This document shows positions 36,729 to 44,301 of a stretch of 64,000 bases of DNA, one piece after another. The notes below the pieces were generated by a model. It saw only the letters and a list, made by a program, of their open reading frames with translations, was not told the origin of the DNA and searched no databases. Source of the stretch: DATCLS01 sp036563805. Its GTDB lineage: Bacteria > Actinomycetota > Acidimicrobiia > Acidimicrobiales > VFJN01. The stretch covers positions 62,001 to 126,000 of the forward strand of contig DATCLS010000049.1 of the NCBI GenBank assembly GCA_036563805.1. The letters run 5' to 3'. Position 1 is the first letter of the stretch. Every line of letters begins with the position of its first letter. The position numbers and the translations under genes are program-made.

Positions 36729-36777
36729 TCTCGGCGCATTTGTGTACCTCTGCGGTACAGAGATGCGCCGAGATTTT
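36729..36777 (+). terminator. Rho-independent-type terminator of the glycosyltransferase run
   Basis: A 20-base stem (36729-36748 with 36754-36773) has one mismatch and one wobble, a TCTGC loop, and TTTT directly after. It is 28 bases past the last glycosyltransferase stop. The inner stem/loop GTACCTCTGCGGTAC is itself nearly palindromic. Confidence 0.82.
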
Positions 36778-37069
36778 GCGGAGGCCGGCACGCTGGCTTG
36801 CCTGTCACACCCGGTTGGCATCCTCGGTGGCTCTAATCGCGAGGACCCGGCCGTCACGTGCGCGCGCATCCCGCCGGCGTGACCGGCGACCGAGATCGCT
36901 GGTGGCTGTCCCTGCCGCAGCGGTGATCACCGTGTCGCCATCGAGGGTGTGCTCCGGCACCGGTGGCGGGAATCCGGTGCCGGAGCTGCTCACCTGGTCG
37001 GCGGAGTCCTAGGCGAAATCTGAGCGGCCCGGCCGGCCAGTCGCACTGACGCCTGCCGCCGCTGACCCC
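36778..37069. other. Intergenic stretch with no supported gene
   Basis: About 290 bases between the terminator and the DUF397 gene, less GC-extreme than its surroundings. Short open frames exist on both strands but lack start signals or recognisable motifs. It marks the left edge of the accessory patch. Confidence 0.6.
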
Positions 37070-37255
37070 TCAGCCGAACTCGCCGGTCTTTGCCCCAGCC
37101 AAGAACGCCTCCCACTCCGCTGGGGTGAACCGCAGGACGGGTCCATCCGGGTCCTTCGAGTCGCGGACCAGGCGGCCGCCATCAGGCAGGTCAGCGACCT
37201 CGACGCAGTTGTTGTCCACGCTAAAGCTCGACTTGCGGAATCGCGGTGCACTCAT
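37070..37255 (-). CDS. DUF397 protein
   Basis: 61 residues from ATG 37255; ATGA overlaps the stop of the HTH gene, with GGAGG about 8 bases upstream. FRKSSFSVDNNCVEVADLPD and VRDSKDPDGPVLRFTPAEW are the DUF397 signature. Such proteins are encoded directly after Xre-HTH/DUF5753 regulators in Streptomyces and relatives, where the pairs influence development and antibiotic production and behave partly like toxin-antitoxin pairs. The N-terminal extension from 37270 is less likely. Confidence 0.93.
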   Translation of the reverse strand: MSAPRFRKSSFSVDNNCVEVADLPDGGRLVRDSKDPDGPVLRFTPAEWEAFLAGAKTGEFG

Positions 37256-38055
37256 CTCCTGGACCTCCATTGCTCGGCGGCTTCCTTGCACAACGCCGCG
37301 GTCTCGTCGGGCGACAGCGCGAGCCGCGTCGCTTGCTCCCACGCCGCCTCGTAGTTCTCTGCCTCGTCCGCGTCGTCGACCAAAAACGTGCCTTCGTGCC
37401 GGATCACGTAGACGGAGGCTCCCTGGGTCCACGGGTGGATGAAGATCTTGAACGCCCCCATGCGCATCGCCTCGTACTGGCCGATCGAGAACGGCACGAT
37501 CTGGTAGGTCACGTTCGGCCGATCGCCCAGCTCGACGAGCCGGTCCATCTGCCCGGCCATGACCTCGGGCGTGCCTAGCTGGAGACGCAGGACCGTCTCG
37601 GGCTGCACCACGAACAGCTGGAGATCGCCGCTGAGCACCCGAGCCTGCCGCCAGGCGCGCTGCTCGATGTTGCGCTGCACGTAGCTCTCCGGGGTCTCGC
37701 CGACCCCGACCGAGCGGGCGATGGCGGCGGCGTAGTCCGGGGTCTGGAGAAGCCCATCGACGACCTGGGTTTCGTGGGAGCGCATGGAGCTGGCGGACTG
37801 CTCCATGCCGAGGTATTGGGCGAGCCAGATCGGGGTCCGTCCGTCCGCAGGCGGCAGGCCGGACAGCATCTGGTCCAGCTCGTGGAGCGAGATGCCGAGC
37901 GCGTCGGCGTAGCGGGGACGCTGCTGAGGGTGCGGCGTGCTCTCACCCCGTTCCCACTTGCCGATGGTGGTCCGATCGAGGCCTAGCTCGTGCGCGACTT
38001 GCTCCTGGCTCTTGCCCGCCTTCTTGCGCGCCTCCGCGAGCTTCTGCCGTCGCAC
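37252..38055 (-). CDS. Xre-type HTH regulator with DUF5753 domain
   Basis: 267 residues from GTG 38055. The Xre HTH covers about 3-60 (KLAEARKKAGKSQEQVAHEL ... TTIGKWERGES). The DUF5753 effector domain covers about 80-265, with EQSASSMRSHETQVVDGLLQ at its start, then PDYAAAIAR and VYVIRHEGTFLVDD. It is paired with DUF397 by a 4-base overlap. TACGAT 6 bases before the GTG and a 17-base perfect palindrome over it point to autoregulation. The frame is open to 38184, but that segment lacks homology and covers the promoter. Confidence 0.92.
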   Translation of the reverse strand: MRRQKLAEARKKAGKSQEQVAHELGLDRTTIGKWERGESTPHPQQRPRYADALGISLHELDQMLSGLPPADGRTPIWLAQYLGMEQSASSMRSHETQVVDGLLQTPDYAAAIARSVGVGETPESYVQRNIEQRAWRQARVLSGDLQLFVVQPETVLRLQLGTPEVMAGQMDRLVELGDRPNVTYQIVPFSIGQYEAMRMGAFKIFIHPWTQGASVYVIRHEGTFLVDDADEAENYEAAWEQATRLALSPDETAALCKEAAEQWRSRR

Positions 38056-38061
38056 AAATGC

Positions 38062-38080
38062 ATCGTAGGTTCCACCTACG
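38062..38080 (-). promoter_or_regulatory. Leaderless promoter with palindromic operator for HTH-DUF397 pair
   Basis: The -10 TACGAT (38062-38067, reverse strand) overlaps the palindrome CGTAGGTTCCACCTACG (38064-38080; 7-base arms, 3-base centre). A repressor bound here would block RNA polymerase, as expected for autoregulation by the Xre protein. Confidence 0.65.
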
Positions 38081-38183
38081 GGCCGTGGCCACCGGTCGGG
38101 AGGTGCGTCACTCTGCGCTCGAGACGAGCCCCGCCGTCGCAGCGGCCGGGGCATGGCCACAACCCGAGCGAGGGGTCGTGACA

Positions 38184-38414
38184 ATGACCGACTCTACCGA
38201 GCCCGCTGAAAGGGGGGAACGGGGCGAAGCGCCCGGCCGTCGGCTCGACTACTCGTTCGCCAACGGACGGAGGGCGGTGGCGGAAGCCAGGCTGGCACGC
38301 CGAGGCCGAACGAGCTCCGACCACTACACCGGGCTGATACGGCGCCTGCGGACGACCCAGGAACGGACTTCGCGGGCGCTCGACGGGGCCAACAGCGAGG
38401 CGGGCGACGAGTGA
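38184..38414 (+). CDS. Possible small hypothetical protein
   Basis: 76 residues from ATG 38184, with GAGGGG about 8 bases upstream. It is charged and helical in look (DYSFANGRRAVAEARLARRG, LIRRLRTTQERTSRALD). Divergent from the HTH gene and downstream of its operator, so it could be co-regulated. No family recognised; may not be a gene. Confidence 0.45.
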   Translation: MTDSTEPAERGERGEAPGRRLDYSFANGRRAVAEARLARRGRTSSDHYTGLIRRLRTTQERTSRALDGANSEAGDE

Positions 38415-39037
38415 CTGGCCAGGATGACTACTGCGCTGAGCTGCGGGCCGCGGCTCGCGCCTGGGGCCGGCTCAGGATCCCGGCCTGCCGGGCGGCCAGC
38501 CGGCCGGCTCGTGCGTCGGGGGTCATGGCGCCGCCGCGAAGGGGTCGCCCCCGTGCCAGGTCGCCACGAACCGCTGGGTGACGCGCTGATACGCAGCTTG
38601 CTTCCTCTCGGTCAGCCTCACCCAGACATGGCCGTTCGGGGGCTGGCGCCGTTGGTCGAGGCGTTCTGGCAAGACCAAGACAGACAGAAAGACCGGGAAA
38701 GTACGCGACGTTGATGAAGACCTCTGTCTGACTGAAGCTTTGTCCGCGGATCGCGCGACTCCGACTGCGCGACGCAATGTCGCGGCAATCGACGATCGGC
38801 AGCGCCTCTCAGGAGCCGGGGACCCCCAGCCCGTCGAAGCAGTCGACCGGCCGCCGGTAGGTCCGGACGGGGTAGACGAGCTGCTGGTCGATCTCCGAAC
38901 GGCCTGCAGGCGTGCGGCCAAAGATGCCGACCTCGACGATCGCGGGCGCGAGATCCTCGGTCGCCTGAGCCGGGACCAGCTCCTCGCCGGCGCTGCTCAG
39001 ATGCGGCGACGCCTCGATCACTACCGGCGTCCGTTGG
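38415..39037. other. Gene-poor stretch with probable gene debris
   Basis: No intact gene is supported. On the reverse strand, 38523 to about 38660 reads like the C-terminus of a real protein (NGHVWVRLTERKQAAYQRVT, then GGDPFAAAP and stop), but upstream it loses coherence. On the forward strand, about 38880-39080 gives a helical-looking stretch (LSRDQLLAGAAQMRRRLDHY) with no start or homologue recognised. Base composition is milder than in flanking genes. Confidence 0.5.
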
Positions 39038-40088
39038 GTGGACTCATCAAGTGGGTCCAGGAAGGCCGCTGGGAGCAGTTCGAGCCGGCCCCAGGCGCAC
39101 GCGTGCGGGCTCACCGACCGCATGATCCGGGGACGGGTGGCGCGCGGCCGGTGGACGTCGGTGCACCGCGGCGTCTACGCCATCTCGGGCGTGCCGGGGT
39201 CCTGGCTCGCCGCGGTCTGGGCGGCGGCCCTGGCCGTCGGCGACGCGGCCGTGGTGTCCCATGCCACCGCCCTGCTGCTCCACGGCCTTCCCGACCGCCT
39301 GGTGCCGCGCTGGCCCGTCCGGCTGACCGTGCCGCACAGCGGGAACCCCCGGGTGGACGGGGTCGTCGTCCACCGACTCGACGACCTTGGGGGCGGGGCA
39401 CGTGGTCCGGCACCGGACGGGGCTCGCCGTGACCACGGTGGCCCGGTCGGTCGTCGACGTGGCCGGCACGGTGGGCGCGCGGCACCTCGGGCGCCTGGTC
39501 GACGAGGTCGTGGTGGGGCGGCTGGGCACGGCGGAGCAGGTCGGCCGCTGCCTGCAGGACGTGGCCCGCCAGGGGAAGCCCGGCATGCGGGCGCTGGCCC
39601 GGGTGCTCGACGACCGGCGCGACGGATACGTGCCGCCCCACAGCGAGCTCGAACGCCGGCTGTTCGAAGTGCTGGCCACGGCCGGGCTGCCGGCGCCGCG
39701 CCGGCAGGTCCCGCTGCCGCGGGGCGCGGTGACAGGTTTGGTCGACGCCGCCTACCCGGACGCGCGGCTCATCCTCGAGGCCGACGGGCGGCGGTGGCAC
39801 ACGCGGGTGTGCGACATCAGCCGCGACCACCTCCGCGACGCCGAGGCGGCGCGGTTCGGGTGGCAGACGCTCCGGCTGCTGCACGAGCAGATCGTCGGCG
39901 ACTCCGAGGGCATGGCCGCCACCGTCCGCGATGTCCGGGAGGCCCGGCTGGGGAGGAGGGCGAGACTGGATGCGTCGGATTTTGTTGACATGTCGGGAAT
40001 TTCCGACATAACGTCGGCGGCGTGGCCGACGACGCGGTGTTCAACGCCCTCGCCAACCCGGTGCGCCGCCGGGTGCTCGAGCTGCTGA
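39038..40088 (+). pseudogene. Frameshifted AbiEi-like/DUF559 protein gene
   Basis: Two adjoining frames together encode one protein. Frame A (39038 to about 39385) gives GLTDRMIRGRVARGRW, TSVHRGVYAISGVPGSW and VVSHATALLLHGLPDRLVP, typical of AbiEi/DUF559 proteins. Frame B (from 39387) gives GHVVRHRTGLAVTTVARSVVD, then a Vsr/DUF559-like nuclease fold with VDAAYPDARLILEADGRRWH. Continuity of D-D-L-G-A-G-H-V needs one base fewer in CCTTGGGGG at 39385-39393. The usual N-terminal lead is also missing, and frame B runs past the domain end (about 39960) into the ArsR gene. Probably inactive; a sequencing error would restore only the middle. Confidence 0.75.
39985..40014 (+). promoter_or_regulatory. 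ArsR promoter with inverted-repeat operator
   Basis: TTGACA (39985-39990), an 18-base spacer and TAACGT (40009-40014), then 7 bases to GTG 40022. The inverted repeat ATGTCGGGAATTTCCGACAT (39990-40009) fills the spacer, with perfect 7-base arms. This is a typical site for an autorepressing ArsR-family dimer. Confidence 0.75.
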
Positions 40089-40342
40089 TCGACGGTCCCC
40101 GCACCGCCGGCTCGCTCGCCGCCGAGTTCGACCTGAGCCGCCCGGCGGTGTCCGAGCATCTCCAGGTGCTGCGCAAGGCGGCGCTGGTCCGCGAGCAGCC
40201 GTCGGGCCGCGAACGCCACTACCACCTCGCCCCCGAGCGGCTGGCCGAGGTCAGCGCGTGGCTCCATCCCTTCGAGCGCTACTGGCGCGACCGCCTGCGT
40301 GCGCTCTCCGACGTCCTCGACGAGGAGGAGAACTCCCCATGA
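40022..40342 (+). CDS. ArsR family transcriptional repressor
   Basis: 106 residues, GTG 40022. It is a winged-helix protein: FNALANPVRRRVLELLIDGP, then recognition helix SRPAVSEHLQVLRKAALV and wing EQPSGRERHYHLAPERL. No metal-binding Cys pair is present, so it belongs with the SdpR-like group paired with SRPBCC proteins. The gene overlaps the SRPBCC gene by ATGA, and its promoter holds a palindrome that it probably binds. Confidence 0.93.
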   Translation: MADDAVFNALANPVRRRVLELLIDGPRTAGSLAAEFDLSRPAVSEHLQVLRKAALVREQPSGRERHYHLAPERLAEVSAWLHPFERYWRDRLRALSDVLDEEENSP

Positions 40343-40758
40343 CCGACGCGACCGGCACCGAGACGCTGCACGTCGACCAGTTCCTGCCCCACCCGCCGGC
40401 CAAGGTGTGGCGGGCCCTCACCGAGCCCGAGCTGCTGGCCCGATGGTGGGCCGCCGGCGACATCGCCCCCGCCGTCGGCCACCGCTTCGAGCTCGACATG
40501 GGGCCGTGGGGCAAGCAGCCGTGCGAGGTGCTGGCGGTCGAGCCTGAGCGGCTCATCGCCTACACGTTCGGCACCGACGGGTGGACGCTGACGTGGCGGC
40601 TCGAGCCCGAGGGCACCGGCACCCGCCTCTTCCTCGAGCACGCCGGCTTCGACCTCGACCAGCCGATGCACCGGAACGTGTTCGACACGATGGGCCCGGG
40701 CTGGCGCGACGAGGTGCTGCCCGAGCTGGCCCGCGAGCTCGACCGGGTGCCGGCCTGA
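40339..40758 (+). CDS. SRPBCC (AHSA1/START-like) domain protein
   Basis: 139 residues, ATG 40339 overlapping the ArsR stop. VDQFLPHPPAKVWRALTEPE, LLARWWAAGDIAPAVGHRF and LEHAGFDL are typical of AHSA1-type SRPBCC proteins with a hydrophobic pocket. Such partners of ArsR regulators are thought to bind small ligands; the substrate is unknown. Co-transcribed with and probably controlled by the ArsR protein. Confidence 0.9.
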   Translation: MTDATGTETLHVDQFLPHPPAKVWRALTEPELLARWWAAGDIAPAVGHRFELDMGPWGKQPCEVLAVEPERLIAYTFGTDGWTLTWRLEPEGTGTRLFLEHAGFDLDQPMHRNVFDTMGPGWRDEVLPELARELDRVPA

Positions 40759-40854
40759 CCCAGCCCGCCAGCCAGCCGGCCTGACCCGGCCGGCCCAGAC
40801 CCGGCCCGCCAGCCGGCCGGCGGCCTGACCCGGCCGGCCCAGGTGGACGAGATG

Positions 40855-40878
40855 GCGGGGGCGCCGCGGCGCCCCCGC
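40855..40878. terminator. 24-base perfect palindrome between convergent SRPBCC and uxs genes
   Basis: GCGGGGGCGCCG followed by its exact complement; the centre opens as the loop. It lies 6 bases past the uxs stop and about 100 past the SRPBCC stop, so it is a likely bidirectional terminator. Confidence 0.65.
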
Positions 40879-40884
40879 CCCACG

Positions 40885-41820
40885 CTATTGCTGCCGGAAC
40901 CAGGCGGCCGTCCGCTCCAGTCCCTCGCGCAGCGACACCTGGGGCTCCCACCCGAGCCGCTCGCGGGCGAGCGTGATGTCGGGCTGGCGCTGGGTGGGGT
41001 CGTCGACCGGCAGCGGCTCGTACACGATCTCGGACGACGAGCCGGTCACCTCGAGCACGATCTCGGCCAGCTCGCGGATCGTGAACTCGCCGGGGTTGCC
41101 GATGTTGACCGGCCCGGTGACGTCGCTGTCGAGCAGGGCGAGGATGCCCCGGATCTCGTCGTCGACGTAGCAGAACGACCGGGTCTGCGACCCGTCGCCA
41201 TAGACGGTGAGCGGCTTGCCCTCCAGCGCCTGGATCAGGAAGTTCGACACCACCCGCCCGTCGTTCTGCCGCAGCCGCGGCCCGTAGGTGTTGAAGATGC
41301 GGACGATGCGGACGTCGAGGCCGTGGTAGCGGTGGTAGGCCATGGTCATGGCCTCGGCGAACCGCTTGGCCTCGTCGTAGACGCCTCGGGGCCCGACCGG
41401 GTTGACGTGGCCCCAGTAGGTCTCGGGCTGGGGGTGGACCTGGGGGTCGCCGTAGACCTCGCTGGTCGAGGCGAGCAGGAACCGGGCCCCCTTGGCCTTG
41501 GCCAGCCCCAGGCAGTTGTGGGTGCCGAGGCTGCCCACCTTGAGCGTCTGGATGGGGATCTCGAGGTAGTCGACCGGCGACGCCGGGCTGGCGAAGTGGA
41601 GCACCGCGTCGACCGGCCCGGGCACCCAGACGTACGTGCTCACGTCGTGCTCGACGAACGTGAAGCCCCGCCGCCCGAACAGGGGCTCGATGTTCTTCAC
41701 GGTGCCGGTGACCAGGTTGTCGATGGCGACGACGCTGTCACCGCGGGCCAGCAGCGCCTCGCACAGGTGGGAGCCGAGGAACCCGGCGCCGCCCGTGACG
41801 ACGACCCGGCGCCCGCTCAT
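40885..41820 (-). CDS. uxs: UDP-glucuronate decarboxylase (UDP-xylose synthase)
   Basis: 311 residues from ATG 41820, sharing one base with the ugd stop (TGATG). VTGGAGFLGSHLCEALL binds NAD; HFASPASPVDYLEIPIQTLK, STSEVYGDP, GVYDEAKRFAE (YxxxK) and IFNTYGPRLRQNDGRV are diagnostic of Uxs. It oxidises and decarboxylates UDP-glucuronate to UDP-xylose. With ugd it forms a two-gene pathway from UDP-glucose. No membrane anchor, so cytosolic. Confidence 0.94.
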   Translation of the reverse strand: MSGRRVVVTGGAGFLGSHLCEALLARGDSVVAIDNLVTGTVKNIEPLFGRRGFTFVEHDVSTYVWVPGPVDAVLHFASPASPVDYLEIPIQTLKVGSLGTHNCLGLAKAKGARFLLASTSEVYGDPQVHPQPETYWGHVNPVGPRGVYDEAKRFAEAMTMAYHRYHGLDVRIVRIFNTYGPRLRQNDGRVVSNFLIQALEGKPLTVYGDGSQTRSFCYVDDEIRGILALLDSDVTGPVNIGNPGEFTIRELAEIVLEVTGSSSEIVYEPLPVDDPTQRQPDITLARERLGWEPQVSLREGLERTAAWFRQQ

Positions 41821-43088
41821 CAGCGCCCGATGCCGACGTAGGAGAAGCCGCGCCGCTCGAGGGCGTGCTTCTCCAGCAGGTTGCGGCCGTCGACCACCCG
41901 GGGGGCGGCCATGAGCCCGGCGACCTTGTCGAAGTCGAGCCAGCGGAACTCGTCCCACTCGGTGAGCACGACGAGGGCCTCGGCCCCCTCGCACACCGAG
42001 TAGGGGTCGGCGGCCGGTGTGATGCCGGCGACCGGGTCCTTCACCGCCGGGTCGTAGGCCCGGACGTCGGCCCCCTGCTCGCGCATCAGCTCGATGATGC
42101 GCAGCGCCGGGGAGTCGCGGGTGTCGTCGGTGCGGGCCTTGAACGTCAGGCCCCACACGGCCACCCGGGTGCCGTCGAGCGAGCCACCCACCATCTTGCG
42201 GACCTTCTCGACCACCCGGTGGAACTGCTCCTCGTTGACGGCGATCACGCCGCGGAGCAGGTCGAACGGGTAGCCGGCGCTGTCGGCGATGTGGACGAGC
42301 GCCCGTGAGTCCTTGGGGAAGCAGCTGCCGCCCCAGCCGGGCCCGGGCTTGAGGAACTCGTGGCCGATGCGCTTGTCGTAGCCCATGCCGAGCACGACGT
42401 CCTTGACGTCGGCGCCGACGGCCTCGCACACGGCGGCGATGGCGTTGACGAAGCTGATCTTGGTGGCCAGGAAGGCGTTGGAGGCGTACTTGATCGTCTC
42501 GGCCGACGGCGGGTCGGTGACGATGATCGGGGCCGTCACGCCGATGTAGAGCGACGCCACCCGCACGGCGGCGGCCTGGTCGTCGCTGCCGATCACGATG
42601 CGGTCGGGGTTGAGGAAGTCGTGCACCGCCGAGCCCTCGCGCAGGAACTCGGGGTTGCTGACCACGACCACGTCGTCGCGCCCGAGGACCCGCTCGACGA
42701 CCCGGGTGGACCCGACCGGGACCGTGGACTTGTTGACCACGATCGCCTCGGCCGGCAGGACCGGGCCGATCTCGCGGGCCGCGGCCTCGATGTAGGACAG
42801 GTCGGCCGAGCCGTCGTCGCCCTGCGGCGTCGGCACGCAGAGGTAGGCGAACTCGGCGTCCCGGGCCGCGGCGGCCGCCCCGACGACGAACCGCAGGCGG
42901 CCCTCGTCGAGCCCCTCCTGCACCAGGGTGTCGAGCTGGGCTTCGACGATGGGGACCTCGCCCCGCGACAGCGCCCCGACCCGCTCCTCGTCGATGTCGG
43001 CGCACACGACGTCGTGCCCCAGCCGTGAGAAGCAGGCCGCGGTCGTCAAACCGACGTATCCCGCCCCGATGACGGCGATCTGCGCCAT
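41820..43088 (-). CDS. ugd: UDP-glucose 6-dehydrogenase
   Basis: 422 residues from ATG 43088; GGGAGG lies about 9 bases upstream. IAVIGAGYVGLTTAACFSRL binds NAD, the linker has VNKSTVPVGSTR, and the catalytic Cys is in GGSCFPKDSRAL; WGLTFKARTDDTRDSPAL lies in the C-terminal UDP-binding domain. It makes UDP-glucuronate in two NAD-dependent steps. A Tyr-containing tail (FSYVGIGR) ends the protein. The frame extends upstream but without homology. Confidence 0.95.
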   Translation of the reverse strand: MAQIAVIGAGYVGLTTAACFSRLGHDVVCADIDEERVGALSRGEVPIVEAQLDTLVQEGLDEGRLRFVVGAAAAARDAEFAYLCVPTPQGDDGSADLSYIEAAAREIGPVLPAEAIVVNKSTVPVGSTRVVERVLGRDDVVVVSNPEFLREGSAVHDFLNPDRIVIGSDDQAAAVRVASLYIGVTAPIIVTDPPSAETIKYASNAFLATKISFVNAIAAVCEAVGADVKDVVLGMGYDKRIGHEFLKPGPGWGGSCFPKDSRALVHIADSAGYPFDLLRGVIAVNEEQFHRVVEKVRKMVGGSLDGTRVAVWGLTFKARTDDTRDSPALRIIELMREQGADVRAYDPAVKDPVAGITPAADPYSVCEGAEALVVLTEWDEFRWLDFDKVAGLMAAPRVVDGRNLLEKHALERRGFSYVGIGR

Positions 43089-43470
43089 GAAGTGGACCTC
43101 CCGCCCGGGTGGCCGGACGACCTCGCCAGCGCCGGGAATCACTGCGGCGACGCCCCCGGCGAGGGGTCATCGCACCAACTCGGTCTTCGGAGAGCCTAAA
43201 CGCTAGCGCCCCGAGCGCCCCGAACCGGGCACGGGCCAGCCCCGCGGCGGGCCGCCGAGCGCCCACCGGTCCACCGGCGCCGGGCCCCGGCCCGCCGGGT
43301 GCGCCCTCCCTCACGGCCGGTGTCGCAGCCAATTCCGCGGGCGGGCGTGGGGTATTAGCCTGTCCACCTGTTCTCGGCGGCCGTGGCGCCGCCCCCACTC
43401 CTGGCCATCCACCGACGGGGAGCAGGGGCTCGGTCCCCGGTCGGGCAAGCCGTGACGAAGAGGTCTTGAC
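43089..43470. promoter_or_regulatory. Divergent promoter region between ugd and dprE2
   Basis: 382 bases with no supported gene. Candidate -10 boxes are TAGGCT on the reverse strand (43194-43199) and TAGCCT on the forward strand (43356-43361). Both genes have a Shine-Dalgarno, so both would carry leaders of about 100 bases, unlike most lead genes in this window. Confidence 0.45.
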
Positions 43471-44244
43471 GTGCGAAACGCCCTCGGTGCCGTGCAATCC
43501 CTGCTCGTGTTGGGCGGCGCGTCGGACATCGGCGCCGCCGTCGCCGAGCGGCTGGTGCGCGACGGCTGCCGGTCGGTCGTGCTGGCCGGCCGCCACGCCG
43601 AGCGCATGGAGCCGGTGGCCGAGCGCCTGCGGGCCCGGGGCGCCGAGGTGGCGATCACCCACTGGGACGCCACCGACGTGGCCGACCACGGCGACGCGGT
43701 GAAGCGGGCCTGGGCGGCCCTGCCGGGCGGCGGCGACGTCGACTGCGTGCTGGTGGCCGCCGGGGTCCTCGGCGACCAGACCCGGCTCGAGGCCGACCCC
43801 ACCTCGGCCGCCGAGCTGATGACCGCCAACTACACGGGCCCGGCCACCACCCTGCTCCACGTGGCCCGCCGGCTCGAGGAGCAGGGCCAGGGCGCGATCG
43901 TCGTGCTGTCGTCGGTGGCCGGCGAGCGGGTGCGCCGGTCCAACTTCGTGTACGGGTCGTCCAAGGCGGGGCTCGACGGGTTCGCCCAGGGCCTGGGTGA
44001 CGCGCTGGCCGGCGCGGGGGTCCACGTGCTGGTGGTGCGGCCGGGCTTCGTCCACACGTCGATGACCGCGGGCAAGGAGCCCGCACCCCTGGCCACCACG
44101 CCCGAGGCGGTGGCCGACGCGGTGGCGGCCGGCCTGTCGGCCCGGCGCGACGTCGTGTGGGTGCCGGGTGCGTTCCGCTACCTGATGATGGCGTTCCGCC
44201 ACCTGCCGCGACCGCTCTGGCGACGGGTTTCGGCCAACCGGTGA
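43471..44244 (+). CDS. dprE2: Decaprenylphosphoryl-2-keto-ribose reductase (DprE2-like)
   Basis: 257 residues from GTG 43471 with AAGAGG about 8 bases upstream. A short-chain dehydrogenase with LLVLGGASDIGAAVAERL, MTANYTGPATTLLHVA, SSVAGERVRRSNFVYGSSKA (YxxxK) and FRYLMMAFRHLPRPLWR, closely matching mycobacterial DprE2 (Rv3791). It reduces the 2-keto intermediate from DprE1 to polyprenyl-phospho-arabinose. First gene of dprE2-ubiA-dprE1. Confidence 0.92.
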   Translation: MRNALGAVQSLLVLGGASDIGAAVAERLVRDGCRSVVLAGRHAERMEPVAERLRARGAEVAITHWDATDVADHGDAVKRAWAALPGGGDVDCVLVAAGVLGDQTRLEADPTSAAELMTANYTGPATTLLHVARRLEEQGQGAIVVLSSVAGERVRRSNFVYGSSKAGLDGFAQGLGDALAGAGVHVLVVRPGFVHTSMTAGKEPAPLATTPEAVADAVAAGLSARRDVVWVPGAFRYLMMAFRHLPRPLWRRVSANR

Positions 44245-44301
44245 CGACCATGTGCTGGCGACCCACGAGCTGCCGATGACCGAGACCACCGAGGACGAGC
44301 C

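Noticed and set aside
38056..38184. N-terminal extension of the HTH regulator
   Set aside because: The segment covers the promoter and palindrome and has no homology.
38809..39123. 104-codon reverse-strand frame
   Set aside because: No motif, no ribosome site; overlaps the pseudogene start.
39380..39400. Programmed +1 frameshift in the AbiEi-like gene
   Set aside because: No stop codon or stimulatory structure at the site, and other parts of the gene are also damaged; mutation or sequencing error is simpler.
38740..39432. 230-codon + strand frame
   Set aside because: Part reads protein-like, but it runs into the wrong frame of the AbiEi-like gene and has no recognised start or domain.
43089..43470. 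Riboswitch in the leader of dprE2 or ugd
   Set aside because: No recognisable aptamer core or expression platform could be traced by eye.
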